Of a stretch of DNA of 64,000 bases, positions 24,609 to 36,479 are shown piece by piece; the first letter of the stretch is position 1; every line of letters starts with the position of its first letter. The translations under genes and the position numbers were made by a program. Source of the stretch: Paramecium octaurelia (Eukaryota; Ciliophora; Oligohymenophorea; Peniculida; Parameciidae); contig CAJJDP010000034.1 in assembly GCA_905182995.1 (NCBI GenBank), forward strand, positions 124,001 to 188,000, given 5' to 3'. Under the pieces are notes generated by a model. That model was not told the origin of the DNA, made no database searches, and saw only the letters and a list, made by a program, of their open reading frames with translations.

Positions 24609-25237
24609 TCAATGCACCTTATTTCTTTTGAGAACCTTCATTAGTTTGGGTTTTTCGACGCTTCTCTCTGTTTTTAATTTCATTTAATACAAATCTAAGA
24701 CGTTATCTTTTTTTGGTTGGCTCTTTGTGCTTGTATTAAGCGTACTTCGATAGGAGTTTTGGGTCAGGATGTTAGAATCTTCGTGTTTTGGAATAACTAG
24801 TTTTCTATTTTAGAGCTGTTAATAAGTTATCTTGATTTGATTCATTTTCTGATTAGTTTTGAACGAACTCTGTAAACTCTAGCCTTGGGGTTTAGGTTTG
24901 CTTAAGAGCTTATGAATTTACTAAAACAGATAGTAATATTAGGAAGTACCTACTGCAGTTAGTAGCTAATAGAGAATGGTTGCAAGACATTACTTAAGTT
25001 AGCAGTATTGGATTGCTTCATTTTCAAATCTCCGGCAGATTTAATAATTTTCAATTGCTTCTTGACTATGAAAGTTCACAAACTGAATTATTTACCATCC
25101 TGAGATTTAGATCCATAAAATTATTTGCTCAGAGACTTGAAATAGTCTTCATCGTTGTCTTTGAAGAGTCTAGATTCAACAAGTTACGAGTCATCATTCT
25201 CAACCATGAAACTAAGAAACTATTCGTCATTTTTCAT
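24609..25237 (-). CDS. Unknown basic protein, 189 aa
   Basis: A minus-strand frame starting at ATG 25235-25237 and ending at TGA 24609-24611, with two textbook GTA...TAG introns at 25066-25095 (30 nt) and 24921-24949 (29 nt). The spliced length is 570 nt, a multiple of three, and each intron removes a stop or frame change. The protein is hydrophilic: acidic at the N-terminus, then Lys/Gln/Ser-rich and strongly basic towards the end. It has no membrane span and no recognised domain. It lies upstream of the Era-like gene on the same strand, and its start is 21 bp from that of the divergent coiled-coil gene at 25259. Confidence 0.6.
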
Positions 25238-25258
25238 TGTTTTTTATTTATTTAATAA

Positions 25259-27450
25259 ATGGATTTACAAGTTTAGAAACTATAGCAAGAAATCACAGAG
25301 TAATATCCCTCACCTTATATCATAGTCTTAAGGAATATGAGTAGATGCTGGAAGATTAAATAAAGGAACACGAAGAAACTATAGATAAATAAAAGTTGGA
25401 TCTGAATACAAAGGAGACAGAGATCAAGAATCTCAAAAAATAATTACAGGAGGCAATCAAAAAGGCAGATGTCATAGTATTAAATAAATATCATTTAAGA
25501 ATAATTCCGATGATGTGAGTGGAGCGAAAATTATTTAATTGGAGGTGGAAATCCATGATCTCAACTAACAATTGCAAGAATCAGCTTAGAAAATTAAAGC
25601 ACTGACTCAATAACACAGGTATGAATTCCCATTGAAATTAGTGCCAAAATTGAAGAGTATGAAATGGAGATTGAAATCCTAAAAGACGACCATCAAAAAT
25701 CTTTGAGTGATTAGCAGATTTAAATTGAGGCTTTGTAAAAGACTATAAATGAATTGCAACAGCTTCAAAAAAACGCTGAAGCTAAACAATCCCAAGAGAT
25801 TGCTCCAACTAAATTAAAGTAAATAATTCTGTGAAATTAGTGATTAAGAGGAATTACTCTAGAAGATTGAAAATTTAACAAATTAAATTGAATAATATGC
25901 TAAACAACTTGAAATTAAAGATAAATAGATTGAGTAGTTGTAATTAAATGAAGGGAAGCAAGGAAGTATGGAAGAAGTTGGTAAGAGATCACAAGAGGAG
26001 GATTAGAATTTAGAAGAGAAGATTGCCCAATTAGAAGAGGTCTTGTTGTAATATTAAGAAGAAAATTCTTAATTTGCTGCCAAGGAAGAGGCAAATCAAA
26101 AAGAAAAATAATCACTAAAATAATAGTTGGAATCATTAGAAAAACAAATAAAAGAAATATAACAATAAGAACAAGATGCCAGTGTTGCACAATAATTAGA
26201 AGATCTGAAATTGGAATATGAAGAATTAGTTGAAGAGTATACATCTACTAATGAAAAATTATAGCAATCAGAATTAGAATGCTAATAATTAACTGATAAA
26301 TGCTAAGAATATTTGTCAGTCAAGGAATAATTGTAAGATCAAATCACTTAATTTGAAACTACATTATAACATCACAATGAAGTCTTAGAAGAAAACAATG
26401 AGTTGAAATAATTGATGAATAAAGCTTAAGAATAAATTAATAATCTGTAAAGTAATAATGAATATCAAACACTTTATCTTTAATTGAGAGATGAGCATGA
26501 AGAATTTAAAGAGCAGCTTCATATTACCATTAAAGATAAAGATTAACAGTTATATTAGGCAGCATAATTTTGTTAAGAATTAGAGGCCTTTAAAGAATAA
26601 GCTCATATGCTCGAAGAAAATAACACACTCTTATCTAACCAACTCTAAACTTAATTGGAGAATAATGAAAAATATTAGTAAAGAATTGAGGAATTAGAAA
26701 ATTAATTAAACACTCTATAAAACTAAAATCAAGACATTAATGATTTGTTATAGAAGCTCGATCAATTAAAACAAGACAATGAAAATTTAAAGACATAAAA
26801 TTACGAATATGATGAAATGATCAAGAACTATGAAATTTAAATGGATGCCCTTAAATAAATCGAATGCGACTCACCTAAAAAAATTTCAAAGTTACAATAA
26901 GAAAATTCTGAAACAACTGCAGAATATATCAAATTAAAAGAAAACACATAAAGAGAGATACATTTACTAAAATAAGAAAGAACCAATTTATAAAATGAAA
27001 TTCTTGAAATTAAATCACTTTTAGATACATATATTAATAATGGAGAAACCTTTGAATCTAAAACTTAATACATTATGGATTACTGGAATAAATTATAATC
27101 AATTTAAGATGAATAAAACAATCTTGTTGAAAAGTTTCAATTAGAAATTCAAGAATTAAATGAAAATATTGGTTAAATTTAATCTTTACAGAATCTAAGC
27201 ACAGACCATTAATAATAGAATTAAGAATTGTAAATTAACAGTAGCGAAAAAAATGAACTTGCTGCTGATGAGAATTTAAATTTATCTTTAGAAAAATTAG
27301 TAACTAATGAAGAATCAAATTAAAATAATTTTCATTTTGAAGTTAAAAAAGTTTAATAAATTGAATATGATGAAAAATCAGTATAAACTGAAGATTTTAC
27401 TGAATAGAATTAATAATAAGATCAAATTTAATAATAGTAATAATAGTAAT

Positions 27451-27497
<47 letters not shown>

Positions 27498-29450
27498 GAA
27501 TATGAATCATAACTCATTTAAACAGATGATGTCATATTTTCAGCCCCATAGAATTCTGATAAAGAAACTAATGATTAATTATGCTAAACTGATGAGTAGA
27601 AAGAAGATATATAAGAAATATAAGGTTAAAATAGTGAACAATAAAATCATGAATAAAATGGAAATGATCTTAATTGTTAACAGCTCAACGGGGAGCAAGA
27701 TCATGATTAAAGTATTATAACAAAATTGATGTAACCAAATGAGGATCTAGAAGGCCAAGTAAGTTAATTCTAAGATTTGAACTAAACGGATCAGTTGAAG
27801 TATTTTTAATAATTATTTTTTTTTAGGAAAAAAGTAGAGGACATGGACAATCTAAGAAAATCTTTAGAGAAAGAAATCTATAATCTTAAAGATAAGAATA
27901 AGAAATTAGAAGAAAAAATATAAATCATCTAAAAGCCAGGAACGCCAAGAAAGCAATCAGATGCTAAAGAAGAAAGAAAAAAATAATAGGATAATGATTT
28001 AATTTAGAGATTATAAAAATAAATCAAGGAATTGTAGGAGGAAATTCAATCATTCAATGTTCATTAATTGAATGAATAAATAGAATAATAATCTAATGAA
28101 ATTGAGTAATTGTAATAAGAGATTGAATAATACAAAGAATAACTAATTAAATAAAAGTAGTAAACCATCAAATTTAAGAACTAATTAGATACAATTTACA
28201 ATTTAGGACCATAAGCCTTATCAATGTTATAAAGCGAACCAAAAAGAGAGTTTTCATCTACTTAATTAATTTAACAGGAAAAATATTAAATTTCATCCTT
28301 TTTGTACATAAAATCACAAAAATCCTATTAATGCCAATTTATTGAATTAAATAGGAAATAGATAAAGGTATTCTAATCAATAAAGGGAAAGATTGAGAAA
28401 GCTGTATTTGATACTTATACATTTGATGAAATATTCTTTGATACTCAAAAAATTCATTAATTTTTGGATTAATCAAAATTAAAGTTATCTAGTGATTAAA
28501 CTAAAGTATATCTTATTCTTGGTTAATCAAAGACACACAAAAAGTTGATTATGATTATGTTGATAGAATTGCTTTACAATTTGATTCAAAAGTAATAATT
28601 GAGCTAAAAAATAACATTTTGCTATTAAGAGAGAATTGGAAAATAATGGATTGAGATTGAACAATTTAATACTCAAACTTCTTCTATTTAAGATTTAGAG
28701 TATACTTTCTAAGCGATCAAAGTGCATTTATTGACTAAATAGAAAGCTCTTGGAGAAAAAATTAGAAAACTTTCAATAACCTATTAGACTTATATTGAAA
28801 ATTAATTATAGACTACAAGCAACTTTATGATTGCCACGTGCCCATCTTTACCCTAGGGTGATTTCAAAAATGTGATATAAAAGATATTGAATTGCTAAAT
28901 AAATCCAAATATGTAGTTTAACATATTTTTAAATATTACACCTGCTTTATAATAATATCAAAAATCTGCTGAGATATTATCGATGGCCAAATAAATCAAA
29001 TTAGCAAAGGGTCAATTAGATATTGCTTAGTTGACTTCGAGCAGATCTGTAAGTGAATATAATTTAGTAGATGATGAAGCTTAAAAATAGATGAGAATAA
29101 TCAATAATAAATTGATATTGAAGCAGCAGGAAATTGATTAAGGTAAAAAAGCTCTTGATTTGTATATAAAATAATTACAGGAGCTTTAAGCAAAACTTGA
29201 CAACTAATTAGGATAACATAACACCATTTCTGTTTTAATAAATAATATAATACTAGAAATAAAATAGAAGATTAATATGAAAATGAATTAGAAGAAGAAT
29301 AAAAAATCTTAGAATGTAGCATTTCTAGATAAGTTGGCAATTCAACTAGATTAGATTATTAGAAAACAGCAAATAAGTTAATCTAATGTTGACAATGCGG
29401 ATAGATTCATTAAAAGTAAAGCTAGTGAAATTGTAAATCCATTTGTATGA
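25259..29450 (+). CDS. Long coiled-coil protein with a degenerate kinesin-like domain, 1356 aa
   Basis: A six-exon gene with introns at 25300-25325, 25477-25499, 25619-25641, 25819-25840 and 27800-27826. About 970 residues of Glu/Gln/Leu/Lys-rich coiled coil are broken by a poly-Gln run (27429-27494). A folded region of about 260 residues then resembles a kinesin motor in outline: YTFDEIFFD matches the motor's F-x-F-D-x-V-F strand, VYLILGQSKTHKKLI sits where GQTGSGKT should be, and KSAEILSMAKQIKLAKG matches the ET-x-x-TL-x-FA motif. The P-loop is not preserved (GQSKTHKK), and I see no convincing switch I or II. More coiled coil ends the protein. Known parallels are the non-catalytic motor-homology domains of yeast Vik1/Cik1. 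The kinesin relation is an inference from spaced motifs; the coiled coil is plain. The stop is 3 bp from that of the next, convergent gene. Confidence 0.72.
27429..27494 (+). repeat. TAA/TAG triplet repeat coding for glutamine
   Basis: Twenty-two codons in frame inside the coiled-coil gene: seven TAA/TAG, one TTA (Leu), then fourteen TAA. It is read as Q7-L-Q14 in the ciliate code and probably makes a flexible break in the coiled coil. It is a likely length polymorphism. Confidence 0.85.
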
Positions 29451-29453
29451 AAA

Positions 29454-30789
29454 TCACATATTAAATCCAATTAAATATTCATCAGACAATTTAGCATTAG
29501 TTAATTCTAAGTCTTATTTTTCATTTGAAAAGGATCCAGGCCAAAATTAAGTTGCTGATAGTTCTGTTTATAAAATTCCTGTTTTTTTGTATGCTTGGGC
29601 TACTAATTAAGAACAAAAATAAGTGTTCTTCTCTGATGACGTAATCATTACAGATTTATCGGTTAATATTTTTTTAACAGTTAAAGAGTAAGCTTTTCCT
29701 AGATTTTCTTTTGTAAATTATTCCATTTTCAACAAGAAATCTGTTGTTCTTTGAATTTCAAGTTAACGATAGACAACCCTAAAATTAATTCATAAAATCA
29801 TACTTATTGTATAATTCATACCATTATTTCCCAGCCATGTGTTTCCATTCAAATATTCCAACACCAAAAGTTCCTGTGGCCTCTAAAACATAAATGGATC
29901 CATTCGTATATTTCAATATCATGGCGACATGATCTAATTGTTATTTAAATAAATTACCATATTAGGATCTAGTAACCATTCTTTAGGCTTTGCATGAAAT
30001 ATGCTTACCTTAAAAGAGTAATATATCTCCAGTTTGAGCCATATCTAGGAATTGTTAATTATGGATTAATCTCTTTTTATAATATTCTTCGAAAGGGCGG
30101 ATATAGTATTAAAACTTTGGATTCAAGCGATAAGTGTCTATGCAGTTTTTAATGACTTGGAACCAATCATGGGCATGTTGTCCTTTAAATTGAAACACAG
30201 CTTCGTCATCTTCGCATTTTAAACCAAATTCGGTTATGACATTGTTTGATTATTTGAAAAAGTATTTAAAATTGAATAAGTGAAAGTTCAAGACTACTCT
30301 TGCTCTCTTTCTTTCTTCATTTTCGTATACACAAAGGATGCCATCATGAAAAACACAAAATTTATTTTTATATGAGGAAAATAGAGAGTTACTCTTCTTT
30401 TCAATCCAACCTGAATAAGAATCAGGTTACTTACATTGAAACAGTCCAGATTCTAGAATTTTGGATTATTGAAGAATATCAGCTTCACTAGTTTCATTTT
30501 CAACATCTTGGCTTATTACAGATTAGGCCAATCGATAATCAATGTTTTAAATTCCTTCAAATTCCACTTACACTTCTTCAATTATCTCATTAGGTTTAAC
30601 ATCTTTTTAATTCATTTATTGCATCTGCACAAGCCTATCATTTACAGAGGCCATTAAGCTCATTCTTAGTGGGTTTTGATCTTAGGTTTTTTAACGACCA
30701 ATAACGATTGAACTGGAATGTTTAAAGGTGGGATTATTTAATTGATCACCATAAGGTGAAGTAATAGCTGACTAGATTTATTATTGCAT
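29454..30789 (-). CDS. PH domain plus permuted papain-fold (YiiX/YaeF-like) protein, about 428 aa
   Basis: A minus-strand gene from ATG 30787-30789 to TGA 29454-29456. Introns at 29934-29957 (24 nt) and 29779-29803 (25 nt) are needed to keep family motifs; a further possible 24 nt in-frame intron lies at 30411-30434. After about 120 polar residues comes a PH-like domain (about 125-235) beginning GWIEKKSNSLFSSYKNKF, which may bind phosphoinositides. The C-terminal half has the permuted-papain signature: GDILLF, then a joined string SQYDHVAMIL with the His, LEATG, and YFCSQLVAQAY with the catalytic-type Cys. Such folds are cysteine peptidases, amidases or acyltransferases. His and Cys are both present, so activity is possible. 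The substrate is unknown. Homologues with PH plus this fold are my recollection for ciliates, not a search result. Confidence 0.8.
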
Positions 30790-30808
30790 GATTTAATATA
30801 TAAATTTA
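30790..30808. promoter_or_regulatory. 19 bp divergent start region
   Basis: Nineteen A/T-only bases separate the proposed start codons of the PH/papain-fold gene (30789, minus) and the next gene (30809, plus). Either one start is really further downstream or the two promoters overlap coding sequence. Confidence 0.4.
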
Positions 30809-31615
30809 ATGAATAATCTTTATTAATTCGACAGATCATTATTGACAATAGACATTCCAGGAGCTTAGCCTAGAAAAAAATCAATACAACTCAATAAAAT
30901 AGAGAGTTTAGATACCAAATAATGTAGACAGCTAAAATTACAGTAACAGTCTGTTATTATTATCCTATCTTTTAGATTGAATATTGCTCAACAAGACCAA
31001 CATTATGGAAGACGAAGATATCAACATGATTTTCATCATTTTTGCAACAGTTTTGTTCCCTAAGGAGAATACTATTTTGATGGATCTTAGAAAAAGCATT
31101 ACAATCTATAAGAGGGAGAAATAAAGTAAATGAGAGCCCTTGAAAACATCTATGATTAACCAAAGTATTTGTTTATCAAATGATGAAATTTAATAGGAGA
31201 CAGATTATTAACTACAAATGATATCGATGGAGCAATGCCAGGATCATTATAAAGTAAAGTGGTTAAGAATATGGAAAAGGCATAAAAGTTAAGGCTAGAG
31301 AGGGACTCTTAAAGAGCTCTCAACAATGAGGCACTTTATTTAAGACCGATGATGGATTGCAGATTATAAATGGAAAAATAACCGACAAGAACAAAGTCGT
31401 TTTCAATGTAGTAAACACCTTAAAATCCTCTAATTGATAATCAGATAATTGAAATTAATAACTCTAAATAATTCAACGAAATAAGAAGATTGCCAAAGAT
31501 TGGAGAGAATTTACCAAGCATTTAAAATAGAGTTCATAAATACAGTTTTTTAGAAGGTTGTGATAGAGAATCATCAACCTTATAGAAATGTTAACCTATG
31601 AAAGTTTTTGTATGA
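30809..31615 (+). CDS. Unknown protein with two LLT-x-DI-x-GA-x-P motifs, about 247 aa
   Basis: A forward frame from ATG 30809 to TGA 31613. A 33 nt GTAA...TTAG intron at 30943-30975 is likely. A second intron must remove the double TGA near 31181; the best-fitting choice is 31171-31203 (33 nt, ending CAG), although 31165-31203 also keeps frame. The protein begins near SLLTIDIPGAQP and later has LLTTNDIDGAMP, so a short motif is repeated. The rest is basic and Gln/Asn-rich with a His/Tyr-rich patch between. There are no membrane spans. Motifs of this DI-x-GA-x-P kind occur in small ciliary or cytoskeletal proteins, as far as I recall; function is unassigned. It is convergent with the gene ending at 31655. 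Confidence 0.6.
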
Positions 31616-31654
31616 TAATAAACTACTAATACATTATGATAACTTCATAATCTT

Positions 31655-32203
31655 TCATTTAAAAAATAGTTGTTAATACTTATTGGCCTTTTGAAAAGGT
31701 CTATATTCATATTACTCTTCCTTTTTGTTATCATCAGTTTTAAACGGTTGATTTCTTCTTTCATTTTACATAACTATTGGACTTTAAGCATTTTTTTTCT
31801 ATCCAATAATCGATTGTTGAGGTAGTACAGATTGGCTTTTTAAAGTGTATTCCCCAAAATTATAATATTTAGAGGTCTTTACAAATGATGGATTAAATTT
31901 AGGTTTTCTTTTCATTCTTGCCTACGAAGACTCATCTGTTTCAATATTACATTCATTAGATTGCAAGTATTTTGAACGTAAGGAGCTTGATCTGCTAGAT
32001 GGTTTTCTTGTGGAGGAAAATCTTGAAAGTCTTTCTGTAGAATCACCAGGCGATTTTTTTTTTTTATTTCTCTTATTAACATTTTCAGTAAATCGATTAG
32101 TTCTGCTTTCTGTTCTTAGTTCATTTTCTTAGCATGTGCAATCACATGAAATATAGTTTATATAGCATTAACATTAACACCTACCAATAACTACTGTTCC
32201 CAT
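31655..32203 (-). CDS. Unknown Ser/Arg/Lys-rich protein, 182 aa
   Basis: An intronless minus-strand frame from ATG 32201-32203 to TGA 31655-31657. The N-terminus is Cys-rich, with six Cys in the first 27 residues (CQCQC and CDCTC patterns). A long polar, basic, Ser/Arg-rich region follows that is probably disordered. The Cys cluster could be a lipid-anchor or metal-binding patch, or may be non-coding if the true start is further in. No family is recognised. Confidence 0.5.
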
Positions 32204-33864
32204 TGACAAATTAATTTTAGTTAATAATGAAGAATCAAATAAATATATATAGAAGCAGATCAATATAAATAATCGAATCGCTTCCGCATCAAATAACCTT
32301 TTACTAAACCCATTAGGACAGCAAACTAGAGCAAAGCAAAGTTGAAATTACAATTATCTATGAAATAGTGATATTTTTAGAAATACATTTTTTTAATAAT
32401 GTTGATTATTTTTCAATTCTGGTTTTCTTTTTAAACTCTTGGTATTTTTGTTCCTATATAATTAAATTTATAACTACTTAGAGTCTTCTAATTAGTATCT
32501 ACAATGTTTAATTTAATCATCATTTACCTTTTGTACAATAACAGAATTAAACTATATTGAATCTTGTTATTACGAAATACATATACTTTATTTAAAAACA
32601 TTAGACTCAGACTCTTATGAGGGAGATTAAGTATCTTATTAAATATTCTGCTTTATTCTCCCCCTGATTTATTATTATTAAATAGTTGATTGATCTCTAC
32701 TTTTCCAAAAAATAATCAGATCTAATTGATTTTAGCTATTAATGATTACCTGAATTTATAGAATCAATAAAGCAAGTGTTAATTAAAAATTTATTGTCAA
32801 TTTTTTCATCACTTTCCATAGGTCGGTTTGTAGAAAATTCAATAATTTTTGTTTAATTGGGGTTAATTATACCACAGGGTGGTTTTACTCGAAATAAAAG
32901 AGGTCTTGTAAGTTTTATCTATTATATTATTTCAATTTAAGTATACCTAGAAAGAAACATTTTCTTAAGTCAAATTTTTAATAGACATTTATGCATGTGC
33001 TAATTTATTTTCTTCAACTTCAAAATATAAAATTTCTTTAGGTTCAATTTCTACAAGACTTTGCATCGAATATTAATTTATTATAATTTAATATTGATTC
33101 ATTATTTTCATTTTTGGAGAAAATGAAAGAATAATTTGCATTTTTTAATTATTCAATTAAAGTGTCCTAAAGACTCTAATATATTTTTTTATATAATTCA
33201 AAGTAATTGAATATGAATAAAAGAATATGAATATAAATTTAATTTATCTTTGGGATAATAAGAGTCCTAAATTCATAATAATTGAAAATTTAATTATAAT
33301 TAATTACTCCATTTTACAGTAATAAAAAAAGAACGAATTACAATATATAACTCATTTTATGTTAAGTGACAAGACGAAGAAAATGAATGCAATTGAATAT
33401 ACTAATAAAGACGAACTTATAATAAGTGAGAGTAAAAAGAATGACTTTGCCAAGAATTACAAATAAATGGTGAAGAAAAGATTACAGAAAAGATCATCTC
33501 ATCAAATAAGAGGATTATACATACGGTTTTCATCACATTGCAGTCATTGAAAGCAATATGATATTAAATTTAATGATCTAAAAATAATTATTTGAATGAT
33601 GATAGAATCATTAACTTTGACTCTAAGATTACTGTATTTAAACTAAAAGATTATTTCAATATAACATCCAGAAGCTATATGCGAATGATCTATATAAGAA
33701 GTTAAAATTTTACTATTGATTTTAGTTTCTTAAAATATACAATAAAATAATTGATCTTTGAAAATCAAACAGAACTCAAATTATGTGAATCCATAAAAAC
33801 TATTATGATTAATAAAATTAAGAATTTCAATTCATTTCATCAATCTATATAAATATTAATAAAA
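32204..33864. other. Long AT-rich non-coding stretch (1.66 kb)
   Basis: No frame longer than about 65 codons with gene-like composition was found on either strand from 32204 to about 33350. The last 500 bases include a 64-codon open stretch from ATG 33359 and an open frame leading into the next gene without a start; both may be remnants or chance. A 14 bp imperfect hairpin (arms ATTATT...CATTTT) lies at 33101-33135. The length is far above the local spacing of tens of bases. Confidence 0.6.
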
Positions 33865-35033
33865 ATGTAAGTTAATAAATAGAAGTGTATGTTTTGTGAG
33901 AAGCTATCAACAGATGGATCTTTTCATTTAATTCTGAAAAGAGCACTCTATTGCAAATACTCTCAATCTCAGAATCTGATATTCTCAAAAGACATCAATG
34001 ATATCCTAGATGATAATCCAACAAAATGCACTATTCATTATAAAGATCACCTGCATTTCCACGACTAAACTGAATATATGAGAAGGTATCTCAATTATTT
34101 CAATACAGATTTTATCGTTTTTTTGAGAGTGATGATCGATTGCCATCCTTATTTGAGTATTATAAATACCATATCAATATTCCTCGAAACTTTTACTCTA
34201 AAATCATCAATAAACGTATGGAAAAGAATAGAGAACTTCGTTATTAAAAGATCAAATAAGAACTAGGTCTCCACTAAGAAATTACAAATGAAACATCTCC
34301 AAAAAAGAAAGACACTTCTGAAGATTAATCTGTAAGTCAAATGAAGAATCTCCTCAAAGATCTTAAAATTGAATCAACACAAACTGATGTCTCTAGAGTA
34401 AGCAATACTACTATATTGAAAGATCTAGTTAAAATGATTGGCAACAATACAGAAAAAACAAAGCCTTTTTAAATCTTTAATTATAATAAACTAATATAAA
34501 AACAAATCAATCCCTTAATTGAAGCTTAAAAATTGTAGTTAAAGAAATTAGAACCAACTCATAATAATCAAAACACAATAAAACATATTAAATAGTCTTC
34601 ACTTACTGATAGAAATCCTAAATCTAATTTATTATCTAGACATTCATCCCATTCCAAAATCAAGGTTGAAGTTAAACCTGTCAAGAGACCTCCTTAGCTG
34701 AAACAAAGACAGGCATCTTTAGGCAATATTGAAATTACCAAATCATGTCAAACTACTGCCAGAAACAATCCGTAATAAAACGAATTACTCTTGGAATTGG
34801 CTAAGAAAGTTTTTTCAACCAAAATAGCATTAAACAACAATGTTCTAACCAAAAAAAAATCCAATTAACAATAAAACAATAACTTTTTTGTTAAGGGAAG
34901 ATCAAATATCTATGGAAGTTTGAAGAATCTAGAAGAACTAAAGAGCTCTATGAGAAGTTTAAATGTTCAACGTAAGACTCCAAACAAATTGATTAAATCC
35001 CATTAAGGCACTCCAAATTAAAAAAAAAAATGA
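33865..35033 (+). CDS. Unknown protein, 381 aa, paralogue of the gene at 38322
   Basis: A forward gene from ATG 33865 to TGA 35031, with a 23 nt intron (34086-34108, ending CAG) that restores EYMRRFYRFFESDDRLP. The N-terminal 140 residues form a conserved unit shared with the gene at 38322. It has KDINDIL, then a short acidic/aromatic stretch, RRFYRF, then LFEYYKYHINIPRNF and a basic helix with K-R-x-x-x-Y. The remainder is Lys/Asn/Ser-rich and probably disordered. No enzymatic motif is visible. Because the unit is retained in two genes, it is likely a real domain, possibly a protein- or RNA-binding helical module; this is inference only. It is convergent with the EF-hand gene, with 43 bp between stops. 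Confidence 0.7.
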
Positions 35034-35076
35034 TGATAGTTTTGTTTGTATGATGATTAATTTTTTATTAATAAAT

Positions 35077-36479
35077 TCAAATAAAATACTTCTGAAATTA
35101 ATTATAAGTTATTTAGTAAGGGTAATCTTGAAATGATTAAAAGAACAGTAAAACATGTTTACTTTTCACATCTAATACTTTAAAGTCATCTTAAGTAATT
35201 ATTCCATCTTAATCCAAATCAATGTAGTCAAATATTATATCAATATTCTTCATGTCTTACCCCATTTGATGAGTTGATTCTTTCCTATATCTAATTAATT
35301 CTAAATATTTCTATATCAGCATTTTTATGATTTTCTTGGTTTCATAAGTAAATGCTCCTATATAACTACTTAAAGTCTGCTTGCTTTCTGGAAACAAATA
35401 CTTAAAGTCAGTGAGACTAATTTATTGTTATTATTTCTTACTCCCATTAAGTTTATGAATGATGAGTCGAATAGCTATGAAGTAATTGCCTAATTATAAA
35501 CTCGTTAACATCTATTCCCAACTACAAAAACCCAAGTTTTAAATCTTACAATCCAATAGAACCATCTACATCAAGATCAAAGAACTAAAATGCTTGAGAA
35601 ATTGAATAGTCAGCACGGCTTGAAAGCTGAATATAGTTATTAATTTACTTCTAATTTTATTTGTTCCAACTCTTCTTGTAATTTTCCGACTGTTAACAAG
35701 TGCAATTGAAATTCCAATATTTACTCCTCTTTCAAACTTGATTACTTTTTTAAAGATTTAGTGGATGATTTCAAAAGAATATTTCTATTTGAATTAATGT
35801 TTTCTTGATCTGTCTTTTATCTAGATTCACTTCTATGAATTGACAATTAACTTTGTTATTTGCTAACATATTTTTATAGGTTTCCTCTAGAACCTTAATT
35901 ACTTTTTGGTGGTTTTGAACATTTAAGTAGCTCCTCCCAATCAAATCTATTCACATCTGAATCTTGATCTTTATCCAATCTTCTCATAGCACATACAACA
36001 TCTTCAAAACTGATATCCAGATCAATATTTTTTAGTAACTATAAGAAGACTGGCATATTTTTATCGCATTTAGGACACAAAAAGCTTAGCAATGTATTCT
36101 TATCAACCCTTAGGATCAATGCATCTAAATATGCCTACATTTTTCGAATTATCTCTATGTTTTTCCCAATAACTTTGCCTATTAAATTAAGCACATCTGG
36201 AGAAGGATTGTTATAATTCAATTATCCCTATTGATATTGCTTTAAAAAGATCTAATTGTTAGGAAGCATCAAGTCTAAAAAACTAATGGATTATTAGTAA
36301 CTATTTTACTCTTAATAGGTGGTATATTTAAGCATCAATATTTCTCTTTAATCAAAACGTATTTACTAATTCTAGAGGAATACTTCTAAATCATTTCTAG
36401 TTATTCTGTCCTTTTCATAAGCAAGCTAATATTATTACGATTTTGATAACATGTAAAAAGCAAGTTTAATAGCTTACAT
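35077..36479 (-). CDS. EF-hand calcium-binding protein, 451 aa
   Basis: A minus-strand gene from ATG 36477-36479 to TGA 35077-35079, with introns at 35627-35648 (22 nt) and 35417-35441 (25 nt). Two canonical EF-hand loops are visible: DLDVDGSIGLQD near residue 295 and DLDQDGIITQDD near 409. Both carry Asp, not Glu, at loop position 12. A weaker loop (DKDQDSDVNRFD) lies near residue 168, and the N-terminal helices around residues 1-60 also look like EF-hand helices. Calcium binding is expected; Asp at position 12 may lower affinity or favour Mg2+. The middle (about 190-280) is basic and Ser/Lys/Gln-rich. Other in-frame readings upstream of the chosen start hit frame changes, so this Met is preferred. 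Confidence 0.85.

Noticed and set aside
33359-33553. A 64-codon forward ORF upstream of the gene at 33865.
   Set aside because: No continuation through a plausible intron and no resemblance to the paralogue; left as non-coding.
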